A stretch of DNA of 64,000 bases from Oscillospiraceae bacterium (GTDB lineage: Bacteria > Bacillota > Clostridia > Oscillospirales > UBA929). Where the stretch lies: assembly GCA_009780275.1 (NCBI GenBank), contig WRAI01000003.1, positions 1 to 64,000 on the forward strand, written 5' to 3'. The notes under the pieces are model-generated. The model was not told the origin of the DNA. It did no database searches and saw only the letters and a list, made by a program, of their open reading frames with translations. Below are positions 25,946 through 33,845 of this stretch, in pieces; the stretch's first letter is position 1; each line of letters starts with the position of its first letter. Made by a program: the position numbers and the translations under genes.

Positions 25946-26979
25946 ATGTTTCCCACGATTTCCTCGACCAAGTCTTCCATTGTGATAATACCCAATGTTC
26001 CGCCGTACTCATCAATGACAATGGCTATATAGTGCCGTTTTTTACGCATTTCTTGGAACAGTTCGTCTGTTTTCTTAGAGTCAGGTACAAAATGCGGTTC
26101 ACGTATCAGTTTCTTCAAATTAAAAACCTTGCTGCTCTGCTTGGCCATGTAGTGCATAACATCCTTAGAGTGCAGAATGCCCAACACATTATCCAGGCTC
26201 TCTTCATATACCGGAATGCGCGAATAGTTTTCCTTGGTCAACACGTCCAACACAGCGGGCAAGTCGGCGTCAAGCGGCAATGCCACCACGTCCATGCGGT
26301 GCGTACAAACCTCGCCGGCGGTCAGTTTGTCAAACTCAAAGACGTTTTCTATCATCTCCTGCTCATCTTCTTGAATATGTCCCTGCTCACTGCCCGTTTC
26401 CACCATTAGGCGAATTTCTTCCTCGGTGCCGTCTTCCTTGCGGTCGATTTCTTTGATACGCAACAGCCTCAGCACCATCTTTGCCGAGAACGATAGAAAT
26501 TTGACAAACGGCAAAGCAATGACCGACAGTACACGCAACAACGGCAGAATGCGCAAGGCAAATGGAATGGGGTTTTGTATAGCAATGCGCTTTGGTACGA
26601 GTTCACCGAATACGAGCGCAAAAAATGTCAGCAAAACTGTAATAACAGCGAATACGATTGTTTCAATAACCCGCTCTGACAGCGGCAATCCACTCCATAA
26701 ATTCACCAACGAGTAAGTAAACGCACTCGCCGCATACGCGCCAGAGAAAAAGGCGATGAACGTCACATACAGCTGCACCGTCGCAAAATACAGGCTCGGC
26801 TCATCAATGGCATGGAGCAGCCGCTCCGCCTTTTTGTTGCCTGCGTCGACAAGTAGCTTAACCTTATTGCGGTTGGCAGCACTCAACGCGATTTCCATCG
26901 CCGACACAATGCCGCTGATGACAATCAACGCAAAAAGAATGGCTATACTACCGGCTATCAAAGCAAAATCACTCCTCAT
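25615..26979 (-). CDS. CNNM/CorC-type membrane protein (hemolysin family)
   Basis: 454 residues. An N-terminal DUF21 domain with about four membrane helices (ISGIVSAMEIALSAANRNKVK, FATVQLYVTFIAFFSGAYAA, VFAVITVLLTFFALVFGELVPKR) is followed by a CBS pair (VCTHRMDVVALPLD, YSRIPVYEES, HYIAIVIDEYGGTLGIITMED) and a CorC/HlyC domain to about residue 430. Such proteins are linked to Mg2+/Co2+ efflux. The start is uncertain: ATG at 26979 has only GGAAG 12 bases upstream, while AGGAG just inside the gene would suit an in-frame TTG at residue 7. Confidence 0.92.
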   Translation of the reverse strand: MRSDFALIAGSIAILFALIVISGIVSAMEIALSAANRNKVKLLVDAGNKKAERLLHAIDEPSLYFATVQLYVTFIAFFSGAYAASAFTYSLVNLWSGLPLSERVIETIVFAVITVLLTFFALVFGELVPKRIAIQNPIPFALRILPLLRVLSVIALPFVKFLSFSAKMVLRLLRIKEIDRKEDGTEEEIRLMVETGSEQGHIQEDEQEMIENVFEFDKLTAGEVCTHRMDVVALPLDADLPAVLDVLTKENYSRIPVYEESLDNVLGILHSKDVMHYMAKQSSKVFNLKKLIREPHFVPDSKKTDELFQEMRKKRHYIAIVIDEYGGTLGIITMEDLVEEIVGNIQDEYDTDERPDIEEVDKNTFRIEGTADLEDVQEHLGVQLPVEEYETLSGFLIGELGNIPAEGEQPEVMFEQLTFKVENVQEKRISSVTVVKETEVLAENSNETNEKSAE

Positions 26980-27037
26980 TATGTGTTATTCTTCCACAGT
27001 ATAGCACATGTTTCAGAAAAATGCTAGTCTAAAATGC

Positions 27038-27070
27038 AAACCCGGCGCGGAGAATTTCCGCGCCGGGTTT
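27038..27070. terminator. Terminator hairpin, both strands possible
   Basis: 14-bp perfect arms AAACCCGGCGCGGA / TCCGCGCCGGGTTT, loop GAATT. It lies just downstream of the broken minus-strand gene at 27083 and upstream of the CNNM gene. Confidence 0.85.
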
Positions 27071-27082
27071 TGCTTCACCTCA

Positions 27083-27459
27083 CTACCACGCTGCCTCCAT
27101 CTGATTGCCTGCCTCTAACCGTTGTTCCCTATCAGCATGTTCGGCTTGCCAGCTATTCCAATGCAACACCCAAGCCCCCGTCCCGAAGTGATTGAGGATG
27201 GCAGATATGCCGTTGATTTTCTCCTCAAATGGATTATCAAGGGCATAGATGGTTTGCCTGCCCAAGCTCTCTGCTATATAGAAGTCACCGCCTCGGTGAT
27301 GGCGCTCCACGGCCAACATGTGGCGTTCTCGAATAGGCCACCCCTACGTTGGGCGCAACAATAATGCCCGATGCCAACACCATACACAGCATGAGAGCAT
27401 TCGCCACCCATCTTTTAACAAAAACGGGTCTAGTTTTGGCTTTTTTCGTTCCCTATCAC
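27083..27459 (-). pseudogene. Broken gene for a small secreted protein
   Basis: AAAGGAG lies 5 bases before a GTG at 27459. The GTG frame stops after nine codons, but dropping one base from the A6 run near 27440 opens a good signal peptide (KTRPVFVKRWVANALMLCMV, LASGIIVAPNVG). A second one-base change, best in the GGGG run near 27365, joins this to a 78-residue frame (RGGDFYIAESLGRQTIYALD, LNHFGTGAWVLHWNSWQ) ending at 27083. Corrected, the product is about 124 residues, exported, family unknown. Either the gene is decayed or the assembly has two one-base insertions. Confidence 0.6.
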
Positions 27460-27520
27460 TCCGCTCCTTTCTCAGTAAGTTTACCGGTTGTATCCACTAT
27501 ATCATGGAAATATTTGGCTG

Positions 27521-28354
27521 TCAATAATTTTTTAGAAGCTTCCTGCACACGGCACTGCCCGCCCACAGCGCAATATTTGCCAACACAATCGCACTGCCTG
27601 CCGGAATGCGCGTGACCGCCGTGACAGCAAAGCCAATTACAAAGCACAACAACGACACGCCCGCGGCGAGCCATATCAGACGCGAGAAACGACTGACCCA
27701 CAGTCGCGCAGTGATGGCGGGGAAGATAATCAAACACGATATCAGCAACGCGCCCATCATGCGCATACCAATAGCAACAATCAAAGCGGCTAATATTGAA
27801 AATATGCCGTTGTACCAGCTAATAGCCAGCCCGCGTGTACGGGCGAAGTCAGTGTCATAAGCAATGGCGAAAAATCGCTGATAGCACAGCAAAAATGCTG
27901 CCAACACAAAAAGCGATACGCTGATTGTCAGTTCAAAAAATAAGCCGTCATTTATGGCAAACAGTGAGCCAAACAACAAGCTGAAAATTTGCCCGCTTCC
28001 CCCTTGCCATAATGCTGTCAGCATAATGCCCAACGCCAACGCACCGGTTGCCGTCATGCCGATGACAATATCGCCGCTGCCGTTTCGTTGACTCATCCAC
28101 ATGATACCAAATGCACCGACGATGACAACAAAAATCGGCACGACTGTGCCGAGAAGCGGATGTTGGCTCCATCCCAGCGCCAGCGTCAATGCTGCGCCAA
28201 AAAAACCTATATCACCCAAGGCATGTCCCAGCATCGACAGCCGCCGTAAGACTAAGATGACGCCTATCATTGCCGCAACAACAGACACCAATGCACCGGC
28301 AATCAAAGCTCGCTGTGCGAACGGCTCACGCAGTAAATCAAACAGTATGTTCAT
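27521..28354 (-). CDS. Metal ABC transporter permease (ZnuB-like)
   Basis: 277 residues with about eight hydrophobic segments, the size and pattern of the ABC-3 permease family. The N-terminus LREPFAQRALIAGALVSVVAAMIG, then LGHALGDIGFFGAALTLALG and the conserved GALLISCLIIFPAITARLW are typical. Together with the ATPase and binding lipoprotein upstream it imports Zn2+ or Mn2+. It overlaps the ATPase gene by 17 bases, so translation is coupled. Gene order binding protein-ATPase-permease is standard. Confidence 0.93.
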   Translation of the reverse strand: MNILFDLLREPFAQRALIAGALVSVVAAMIGVILVLRRLSMLGHALGDIGFFGAALTLALGWSQHPLLGTVVPIFVVIVGAFGIMWMSQRNGSGDIVIGMTATGALALGIMLTALWQGGSGQIFSLLFGSLFAINDGLFFELTISVSLFVLAAFLLCYQRFFAIAYDTDFARTRGLAISWYNGIFSILAALIVAIGMRMMGALLISCLIIFPAITARLWVSRFSRLIWLAAGVSLLCFVIGFAVTAVTRIPAGSAIVLANIALWAGSAVCRKLLKNY

Positions 28355-28982
28355 GCAGCATCCCGTCCTCTATCTTTATCACGCGCTTTGCTACGCGTGC
28401 CATGCCACTATGATCGTGCGTCGCCATGCAAATACTTACGTTCATTTCTTGGTTCCACTGCCGCAACAGGGCATACAATTGCGCTGATGTGTCAGCATCT
28501 AGCCCATCGGTCGGCTCGTCTAATACAAGCAACTTTGGCTGCGCACACAACGCCCGCGCCAGCCGTACACGCTGCATTTGCCCCCCCGACAAACGGCTTA
28601 TGGCACGGTGGCGGAGCTGCGCAATACCCAGCATTTCAAGCGATTGCTCGACAACCTCATGATCTTCGCGGCGACAAAATAACCGCCCCTTGCGCTGCCG
28701 CCCGCTATGCACCACTTCGTAAACGGTTGCGGGGAAATCGCGCGCGGCGGTGTTGAGTTGCGATAAATAGGAAATTTCAGTCTGTTGGCATTGTAGTTGT
28801 ATGCTGCCGCGGTACAACAACAAGCCTACCATGGCTTTGAGTAATGTGCTTTTGCCCGCGCCGTTGGCGCCGATAAAAGCAATCATGTTGCCGCAATTTA
28901 CGTCAAAAGATATACCGCGCAACACATCTTTGCCTTGGTATGCAACAGATACGTCACGCAAACTGCATAGCACGTTACTCAT
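28338..28982 (-). CDS. Metal ABC transporter ATPase (ZnuC-like)
   Basis: 214 residues. Walker A is FIGANGAGKSTLLKA, the signature LSGGQMQRVRLARAL is complete, Walker B is LLVLDEPTDGLD and the switch His lies in CMATHDHSG. It is slightly shorter than usual at the C-terminus. It overlaps the lipoprotein gene by 8 bases and the permease by 17, forming one operon. Confidence 0.94.
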   Translation of the reverse strand: MSNVLCSLRDVSVAYQGKDVLRGISFDVNCGNMIAFIGANGAGKSTLLKAMVGLLLYRGSIQLQCQQTEISYLSQLNTAARDFPATVYEVVHSGRQRKGRLFCRREDHEVVEQSLEMLGIAQLRHRAISRLSGGQMQRVRLARALCAQPKLLVLDEPTDGLDADTSAQLYALLRQWNQEMNVSICMATHDHSGMARVAKRVIKIEDGMLHEHTV

Positions 28983-29907
28983 TGTCGGTTAGAGCCTGTG
29001 ACACATGCTGCAAGTTCTGCCGCATAATATCGGCAAACGACATGCCACGCTCGTCAGCACTCACATTATGTGCCGCGTGAAAGACAAGCATCTGCGTATT
29101 CGTTTCGTCCGCCAACGTGTTGGCAACGTGGTTGGCATCGTTTTCTATACCAAATACAACAGTGTGTCCACCATCGCGGATAGCAGTCATGGCGGCAAAT
29201 ACCGTCTGTACACTTGGGTCAGCGTGGTCGTGACAGCTATCGAGTACCGTAACGGCATGCAAATCATACCGTGCGCTAAAATGCGCTGCAGCGTAACGAT
29301 TGCCAAATACAAGTGTATCGCGCGCACGCCGTTGCATAACACACTGAAATTGCGCGTCCAGTTCGAGCAATACATGCGTGTAGGCACGGCCATTTTCAAA
29401 ATACATCGCTTGATTGGATGGGTCGGCGACGCTCATTGCCTCAATCATCACTTCCACCATAGCAACGGCATAGGGCAGGTTGAGCCAAATGTGCGGGTCG
29501 ATTACGTCACCATCAGGCGCGTGCGCGACCAGCGAAATGTGCTCGGCAAGCGCAACAGCTTGAACATCACCACGCATCGATGTCAACATGGACTGCACCC
29601 ACGGTTCGCCAAAATGACTGGTATAGACGAACAAATCGGCGTTCTGAACCGCCAAAATATCACGCGGCGATGGGTCAAAGCCGTGACATTTTGTACCAGC
29701 CGGCAAAAGGAGCTGCACATCGGCTAAATCGCCCGCGACTTGCCGCGCAAAGTCATATGCCACAAAATTTCCGGCAATGACAGCAAGCCGCTCAGCGTTC
29801 CTGCTCATGGCAGGTGCGGCATTCTCTCCCGCCCCATAGCTTGGCGCACAGGCGGCAAAAGATAGCAAAGCAGCAAAAATAACGGCAAGTCGTTTGGCGT
29901 AACGCAT
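28975..29907 (-). CDS. Zinc/manganese-binding lipoprotein (ZnuA-like)
   Basis: Start chosen at the ATG at 29907, with GGAG 8 bases upstream. The signal peptide ends in the lipobox LLSFAAC (Cys becomes the lipid anchor). The A-I/cluster 9 fold is shown by LLPAGTKCHGFDPSPRDILA (metal His), DLFVYTSHFGEPWV, DGDVIDPHIWLNLPYAVAMV (second His) and a later HFSARYDL. No long His-rich loop is seen; short His/Asp stretches (SCHDHADPS) may scavenge metal. A Zur or MntR operator was not recognised near the promoter. Confidence 0.9.
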   Translation of the reverse strand: MRYAKRLAVIFAALLSFAACAPSYGAGENAAPAMSRNAERLAVIAGNFVAYDFARQVAGDLADVQLLLPAGTKCHGFDPSPRDILAVQNADLFVYTSHFGEPWVQSMLTSMRGDVQAVALAEHISLVAHAPDGDVIDPHIWLNLPYAVAMVEVMIEAMSVADPSNQAMYFENGRAYTHVLLELDAQFQCVMQRRARDTLVFGNRYAAAHFSARYDLHAVTVLDSCHDHADPSVQTVFAAMTAIRDGGHTVVFGIENDANHVANTLADETNTQMLVFHAAHNVSADERGMSFADIMRQNLQHVSQALTDNE

Positions 29908-29939
29908 AACGGTGTCTCCAATCATGTTAAGGTGCCTGT

Positions 29940-29968
29940 ATTATAACCATATGTTGAGCTGCTCTAAA
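29940..29968 (-). promoter_or_regulatory. Promoter of the metal transporter operon
   Basis: Minus-strand TTTAGA (29963-29968), 17-base spacer, TATAAT (29940-29945). The -10 is consensus and the -35 matches four of six. Confidence 0.55.
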
Positions 29969-29982
29969 CCCTTGGATAGCAC

Positions 29983-30196
29983 TTACCTTGTCAGATTCCT
30001 AATATTGTCTCTTCGTATCTCTATAAATTTTTCTATCATTTTAAATTGCGCCGCTGTTGGATTTTGAGATATGTAAATATGCCACGAGCAAGCACCATAT
30101 TTCTTTCCTATCACTTCAAATAATACTGTAAGCAGTTACTTTCTTCCCTTTATAACTGCATTTGTAGGCATTTTTAGAAAATCAATAGGGCTTCAT
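29983..30196 (-). pseudogene. Decayed AT-rich gene fragment
   Basis: The 310-base gap 29926-30235 is not empty. On the minus strand the last about 40 codons read as a coherent protein end (EVIGKKYGACSWHIYISQNP, then AQFKMIEKFIEIRRDNIRNL, stop at 29983). Just upstream a second frame gives FSKNAYKCSYKGKKVTAYS; the two join if one base is removed near 30122. Further upstream a TGA interrupts MKPY. The fragment is AT-rich, has no ribosome site I can see, and its family is unknown. Confidence 0.45.
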
Positions 30197-30235
30197 CTTT
30201 AAATCTCTTGAAAATTTAAACAAATCCGCCATGCC

Positions 30236-31084
30236 TTATACATCTTTCAAATCCTCCGCGCTGTCGCCCTTTACACCTTGGCACAACTCTTCATACATCA
30301 TGCACACGGCCACCGTCGAAACCGGCGCAAGCAGTGCTGTAACTGCCATTTGCAGTGGCAATCCGCCGGCAAAGAGCGCACCGAAGCTGGTTGCCGCAGC
30401 TTGCAACATGATGAGCCATAAGCCCATTGTAATCACCAAGCCCGGCCTACGCCTAAATAATTGCCACGTCCGCGGAATGGCGCGACGCCAGCCTTTTTCC
30501 TCGCATAGTACAATGGGGAAAAACATCGCGATTGCCGCATAGCCCACAATGGCGATAAACGCGACGGCAAAGACACCCAAACTCGCAAACGCCGGCAAAA
30601 ACAAGGCCAATATACCCACCGCTAGCGACGGCACAAAAACCAACACCAGTAATACCACATTTTGCAATAACGCCGTAACGTACCATTTCGGCGTGTACTT
30701 GATTTCACTGTAAATGGCTTGCGTCGGCTCTTGCAAATCTTTTTTATGCATGATAGTCATGGCTATGCGCGTTATACCGCCGACGACAAAGGCGTTCAGC
30801 AATAATCCAACTGTTGCCAAATACACCAACCACAGCAGCAACGAGGGCATGACATCTTGCATAAGCACACGCATAGCGCTAATAGCTTGGACCGAATTTT
30901 CACCGTTGACGTTCTGCCAAAACGCCGCCAATGGCGCGCGCATGGGCTGAAACAACAGCATTTGCCCTAACGTGGCAAACGTACTGAAAATCAGCGGAAA
31001 TATGAGTAGCCGCCAAAAATGATGCCTGTACAGCCGAAAGGCGGCAACAACAAGCATGCCGGCACTAACCCGCCGAAACATCAT
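30236..31084 (-). CDS. Multipass membrane protein, unknown
   Basis: 282 residues with about six long hydrophobic segments (WLVYLATVGLLLNAFVVGGI, VVLLVLVFVPSLAVGILALF, VFAVAFIAIVGYAAIAMFFP, and a C-terminal pair). The order of short loops and the motif RAIPRTWQLFRRRPG between helices resembles the DUF975/'glycerophosphodiesterase membrane domain' class, but I cannot assign it firmly. It overlaps the CofE-like gene by 4 bases (ATGA), so the two are co-translated and may act together. Confidence 0.7.
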   Translation of the reverse strand: MMFRRVSAGMLVVAAFRLYRHHFWRLLIFPLIFSTFATLGQMLLFQPMRAPLAAFWQNVNGENSVQAISAMRVLMQDVMPSLLLWLVYLATVGLLLNAFVVGGITRIAMTIMHKKDLQEPTQAIYSEIKYTPKWYVTALLQNVVLLVLVFVPSLAVGILALFLPAFASLGVFAVAFIAIVGYAAIAMFFPIVLCEEKGWRRAIPRTWQLFRRRPGLVITMGLWLIMLQAAATSFGALFAGGLPLQMAVTALLAPVSTVAVCMMYEELCQGVKGDSAEDLKDV

Positions 31085-31824
31085 GCTGCTTCACCGCACC
31101 GGATGAGAATCAACGGCGTTAGTTCATCATTTTGCCCGGCGGGATTATCCTTAATAATGGCACATAAGTCAGCGTCAGACAACGCCATAGACGGCGACTT
31201 ACCAAAAATGGTCACCGTCAAATCATTGGCGTCGACCAGCATCACAGGTACGCCCAATATTGCCTCGACCTCGGCACAAACTTTATCGGGCTCGCGCGGG
31301 TTCAGCAACGCCATTTCACGATAAGCAGCAAAATCCGACTGTGGATATAGGCCATCAATACCGTCAATGCCATGACCGGCAATTTTGTAAAACAATCCGC
31401 GCTTTCCAAACAATTTTCCAGCAGCTGAACAAATAGTCGCCCACAAAATGCGCGGCAATCCCGCCAAATCAATGGCGAGCTGCATCTTGGGCGGTTCACT
31501 CACGCCGGGGCCGTGTTTGTTGCTTGATGCAAAGCGTGCCAACAGCTTCGCCCAAAAACCGATTTTGATGTCTTTGCGCTCAACAACATTGTTCTGGCAC
31601 ATGGAGATAATCTTCTCTGAAATAGACAGCATATCACCATCCTGTAAAAGGGGTGCGATGTAGTGCTCGACCAACTCGATATATGACTCACCGCGCTCGA
31701 CAAAATGCGTCTGTACAGCAAGACGTTGATACGTCACACCGTCATGTACAACGTCACACCGCTCGTAATAGGCAATACCGTTTTCTTCTCGACGGCTCTC
31801 AGGATTGTTACGTGAATCTGACAT
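31081..31824 (-). CDS. CofE-like (F420-0:glutamate ligase family) protein
   Basis: 247 residues. The ATG at 31824 has GGAGG 8 bases upstream. Family-like features are YQRLAVQTHFVERGESYIEL at the N-terminus, SISEKIISMCQNN in the middle, the NPREPDKVCAEVEAILGVPV segment, LVDANDLTVTIFGKSPS and the late DNPAGQNDELTPLILIR. CofE adds glutamate to coenzyme F420-0, but F420 is not expected in this type of organism and no other F420 gene is present. A glutamyl or amino-acid ligase acting on another acidic substrate is more plausible. It is coupled to the membrane protein downstream. Confidence 0.7.
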   Translation of the reverse strand: MSDSRNNPESRREENGIAYYERCDVVHDGVTYQRLAVQTHFVERGESYIELVEHYIAPLLQDGDMLSISEKIISMCQNNVVERKDIKIGFWAKLLARFASSNKHGPGVSEPPKMQLAIDLAGLPRILWATICSAAGKLFGKRGLFYKIAGHGIDGIDGLYPQSDFAAYREMALLNPREPDKVCAEVEAILGVPVMLVDANDLTVTIFGKSPSMALSDADLCAIIKDNPAGQNDELTPLILIRCGEAA

Positions 31825-31893
31825 GGTAAATCCTCCATTTTTTCCATTATACCTCTCACGCACAAAAAAATCAAGGCAAAGTTGAGCTTACGG

Positions 31894-31922
31894 TTGTGAT
31901 GATGGTAAATTTGTGTTATACT
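31894..31922 (+). promoter_or_regulatory. ldh promoter
   Basis: TTGTGA (31894-31899), 17-base spacer, TATACT (31917-31922). The transcript would start near 31929, giving a leader of about 34 bases. Confidence 0.6.
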
Positions 31923-31929
31923 ATCACAA
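31911..31929 (+). promoter_or_regulatory. Possible Rex-type operator over the ldh -10 box
   Basis: TTGTGTTATACTATCACAA: TTGTG and CACAA half sites flank 9 bases and cover the -10. Rex consensus is TTGTGAANNNNTTCACAA with 8 between, so this is one base too long. ldh is a classical Rex target in Firmicutes. Confidence 0.35.
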
Positions 31930-31962
31930 AATAGCAAAAAGCATCAGATTGGAGATTTTGTT

Positions 31963-32901
31963 ATGAAAAAGCGTAAAATTGTTATGGTCGGCTGCGGCTA
32001 TGTCGGCGCTACATCAATCTTTTCCATGATGTCGAGCGGCGTATGCAACCACATTGCCGTTATTGACTACAACCGAGAAAAGGCAGAGGGCGATGTCATG
32101 GATATGAACGACGGCATCAGCTTTCTGCGTCCGACAACGCTGACAGTGAGCGATTACGCCGACTGCCGCGATACTGACATCATTGTCATCACCGCCGGTG
32201 CGGCGCAACAACAGGGGCAAACGCGCAATGACCTGCTTGCCGCCAACATTAAAATTTTTCGCTCCATTCTCGACCAAGTGATGCCCAATCTCGGCGACAA
32301 CACCGTCATTTTAGTCGTCACCAACCCCGTTGATGTGTTGACACACTTCACACGCCAATACACCGGCTTGCCTGCCAACCGTGTTCTTGGCTCCGGCACG
32401 GTGCTTGATACCGCGCGACTTAAATATGAAACTGCACAGCACACCGGCGTTGACGCGCGAGATGTTCACACTTTCGTCATCGGCGAACATGGCGATACAT
32501 CTGTTGCGGCATTTAGCTCCACTCATATCGCAGGGTTGAGTTTGCAGGAATATTGCAGCCAATGCCAAGCCTGCAACGTCAACTTAACCATCGGACTGGA
32601 AAATCACGTACGCAACGCAGCCTATGAAATTATTAACAAAAAAGGCGCGACCTTCTACGCCGTCGCGCTGACTGTCAACCGCATCGTCGAGGCAATTTTG
32701 AACGATCAAAAGGCCATTTTGACGGTGAGTACGCACCTTAACGGACAGTACAATTTGCATGATATCTGTTTGAGCTTACCGTGTGTAGTCGGCGCAAAAG
32801 GTGTAGAACGTGTACTGACGCCGCCGCTAAATGATGAAGAAACACAGGCGTTACACGCCAGTGCAAAAGCGATACGGGATAACTTAGAGGCTATCCAATA
32901 A
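31963..32901 (+). CDS. ldh: L-lactate dehydrogenase
   Basis: Reduces pyruvate to L-lactate with NADH. 312 residues. The Rossmann motif is VMVGCGYVGATS. The substrate-specificity position is Gln in AAQQQGQTR, which marks lactate rather than malate dehydrogenase (Arg). The proton-relay His lies in VIGEHGDTS, with catalytic Asp/Arg in TARLKYETA and NPVDVLTH. It allows fermentative NAD regeneration. The gene end overlaps the convergent DUF4364 gene by 18 bases. Confidence 0.94.
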   Translation: MKKRKIVMVGCGYVGATSIFSMMSSGVCNHIAVIDYNREKAEGDVMDMNDGISFLRPTTLTVSDYADCRDTDIIVITAGAAQQQGQTRNDLLAANIKIFRSILDQVMPNLGDNTVILVVTNPVDVLTHFTRQYTGLPANRVLGSGTVLDTARLKYETAQHTGVDARDVHTFVIGEHGDTSVAAFSSTHIAGLSLQEYCSQCQACNVNLTIGLENHVRNAAYEIINKKGATFYAVALTVNRIVEAILNDQKAILTVSTHLNGQYNLHDICLSLPCVVGAKGVERVLTPPLNDEETQALHASAKAIRDNLEAIQ

Positions 32902-33396
32902 CTCCAGCACCCGCTGATATACCCAACTGGCGTTGCCTTGAAATTTCTTAACAACGCGTTTTGCTTGCTTTAAGTCGCCAACAGCCATCGTCAAATCAAA
33001 CATCGGTATGTCGTTGTCATTCAGCCGCAAGGCCACCGAATATTTTCCGCCATGTTCGATAATTTTAACATCCAATGCCGCTTGCAATGTCCGCCGTTCA
33101 AGCAATTGCAATGCTACTCTGTCACATTCGTCACGCATAGCGGCAGGCAGCGTTTTCAGCATAGCACCGACGGCCTCACGGCCATGTTGTGTAATAGCAA
33201 ATCCGCCTTCAATTTCTTCCAGCTGTCCCGCATCAACAAGCTGCCCTGTTGCTGCGGCGAAGAGGAAATAATCAGTGTCTTCTTGAATGAATACAAGTTG
33301 TTGCAGATCATCAAGACTCGCGTTGTTGAGTTTGTCCAGTGCGTAGAGGATGAGTATTTTCATTGATAATTCATCGCCGGAAAAACCTAGTTGCAT
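32884..33396 (-). CDS. DUF4364 family protein
   Basis: 170 residues. The N-terminal part (KILILYALDKLNNASLDDLQ, FLFAAATGQLVDAGQLEEIE, FAITQHGREAVGAML) looks like a winged helix, and the C-terminal part is an alpha/beta domain. This combination is the DUF4364 family, found in Clostridia and of unknown function, possibly a regulator. It convergently overlaps ldh. Whether it acts on ldh is not known. Confidence 0.8.
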   Translation of the reverse strand: MQLGFSGDELSMKILILYALDKLNNASLDDLQQLVFIQEDTDYFLFAAATGQLVDAGQLEEIEGGFAITQHGREAVGAMLKTLPAAMRDECDRVALQLLERRTLQAALDVKIIEHGGKYSVALRLNDNDIPMFDLTMAVGDLKQAKRVVKKFQGNASWVYQRVLELLDSL

Positions 33397-33422
33397 AGTT
33401 TAAGCTCCTGTTTCTGGAATGC

Positions 33423-33806
33423 TTATTTTGCGCGATTGCACGGTCTTGTATTTTCCTGTTGTTTTAGCCAAAAACGTATACCTCTATTTGCGTAAGGTTC
33501 GTCCTTAAATCTCGGTATAATATGTAAATGAGCATATGAAACTGTCTGACCAGCAATTGGTCCAACATTCCAACCTAAATTATATCCGTCAGGTTTATAT
33601 TTTTTATCAAGATAGTGTTTGACCGTATCTATCATCTTTTTGGTAGCAAGCCATTCCTGCTCAGATAAATCAAAAGGTGTTTCTATGTGGGATTTTGGTA
33701 TAATAACATAAGAACCTACTAATACCTTGTCATACACATTGCCGTTATCGTCAGTTGAAGGAACGGCACAAACAAATTCGTTTTCAAACTTAATATTATC
33801 ATTCAT
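33423..33806 (-). CDS. HIT-family hydrolase
   Basis: 127 residues from the ATG at 33806; AAAGGTC lies 3-7 bases before it, with a further AGGAG at 18. The histidine triad is AHLHIIPR (H-x-H-x-x), preceded by the family's NVGPIAGQTVSYAH. It should hydrolyse nucleoside phosphoramidates or dinucleoside polyphosphates. The triad shows only two clear His plus the Ile-Pro in place of the usual third His position, as in some branched HIT proteins. The gene is AT-rich against its neighbours, suggesting transfer. Confidence 0.8.
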   Translation of the reverse strand: MNDNIKFENEFVCAVPSTDDNGNVYDKVLVGSYVIIPKSHIETPFDLSEQEWLATKKMIDTVKHYLDKKYKPDGYNLGWNVGPIAGQTVSYAHLHIIPRFKDEPYANRGIRFWLKQQENTRPCNRAK

Positions 33807-33845
33807 TTGACCTTTATCTCCTGTGCCCATGATATTATAAGTCCT

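Noticed and set aside
27083-27459. A complete 78-residue gene at 27083-27319 starting at its internal ATG
   Set aside because: It has no ribosome site, while an upstream GTG with AAAGGAG and a signal peptide fits a longer gene broken by two single-base changes.
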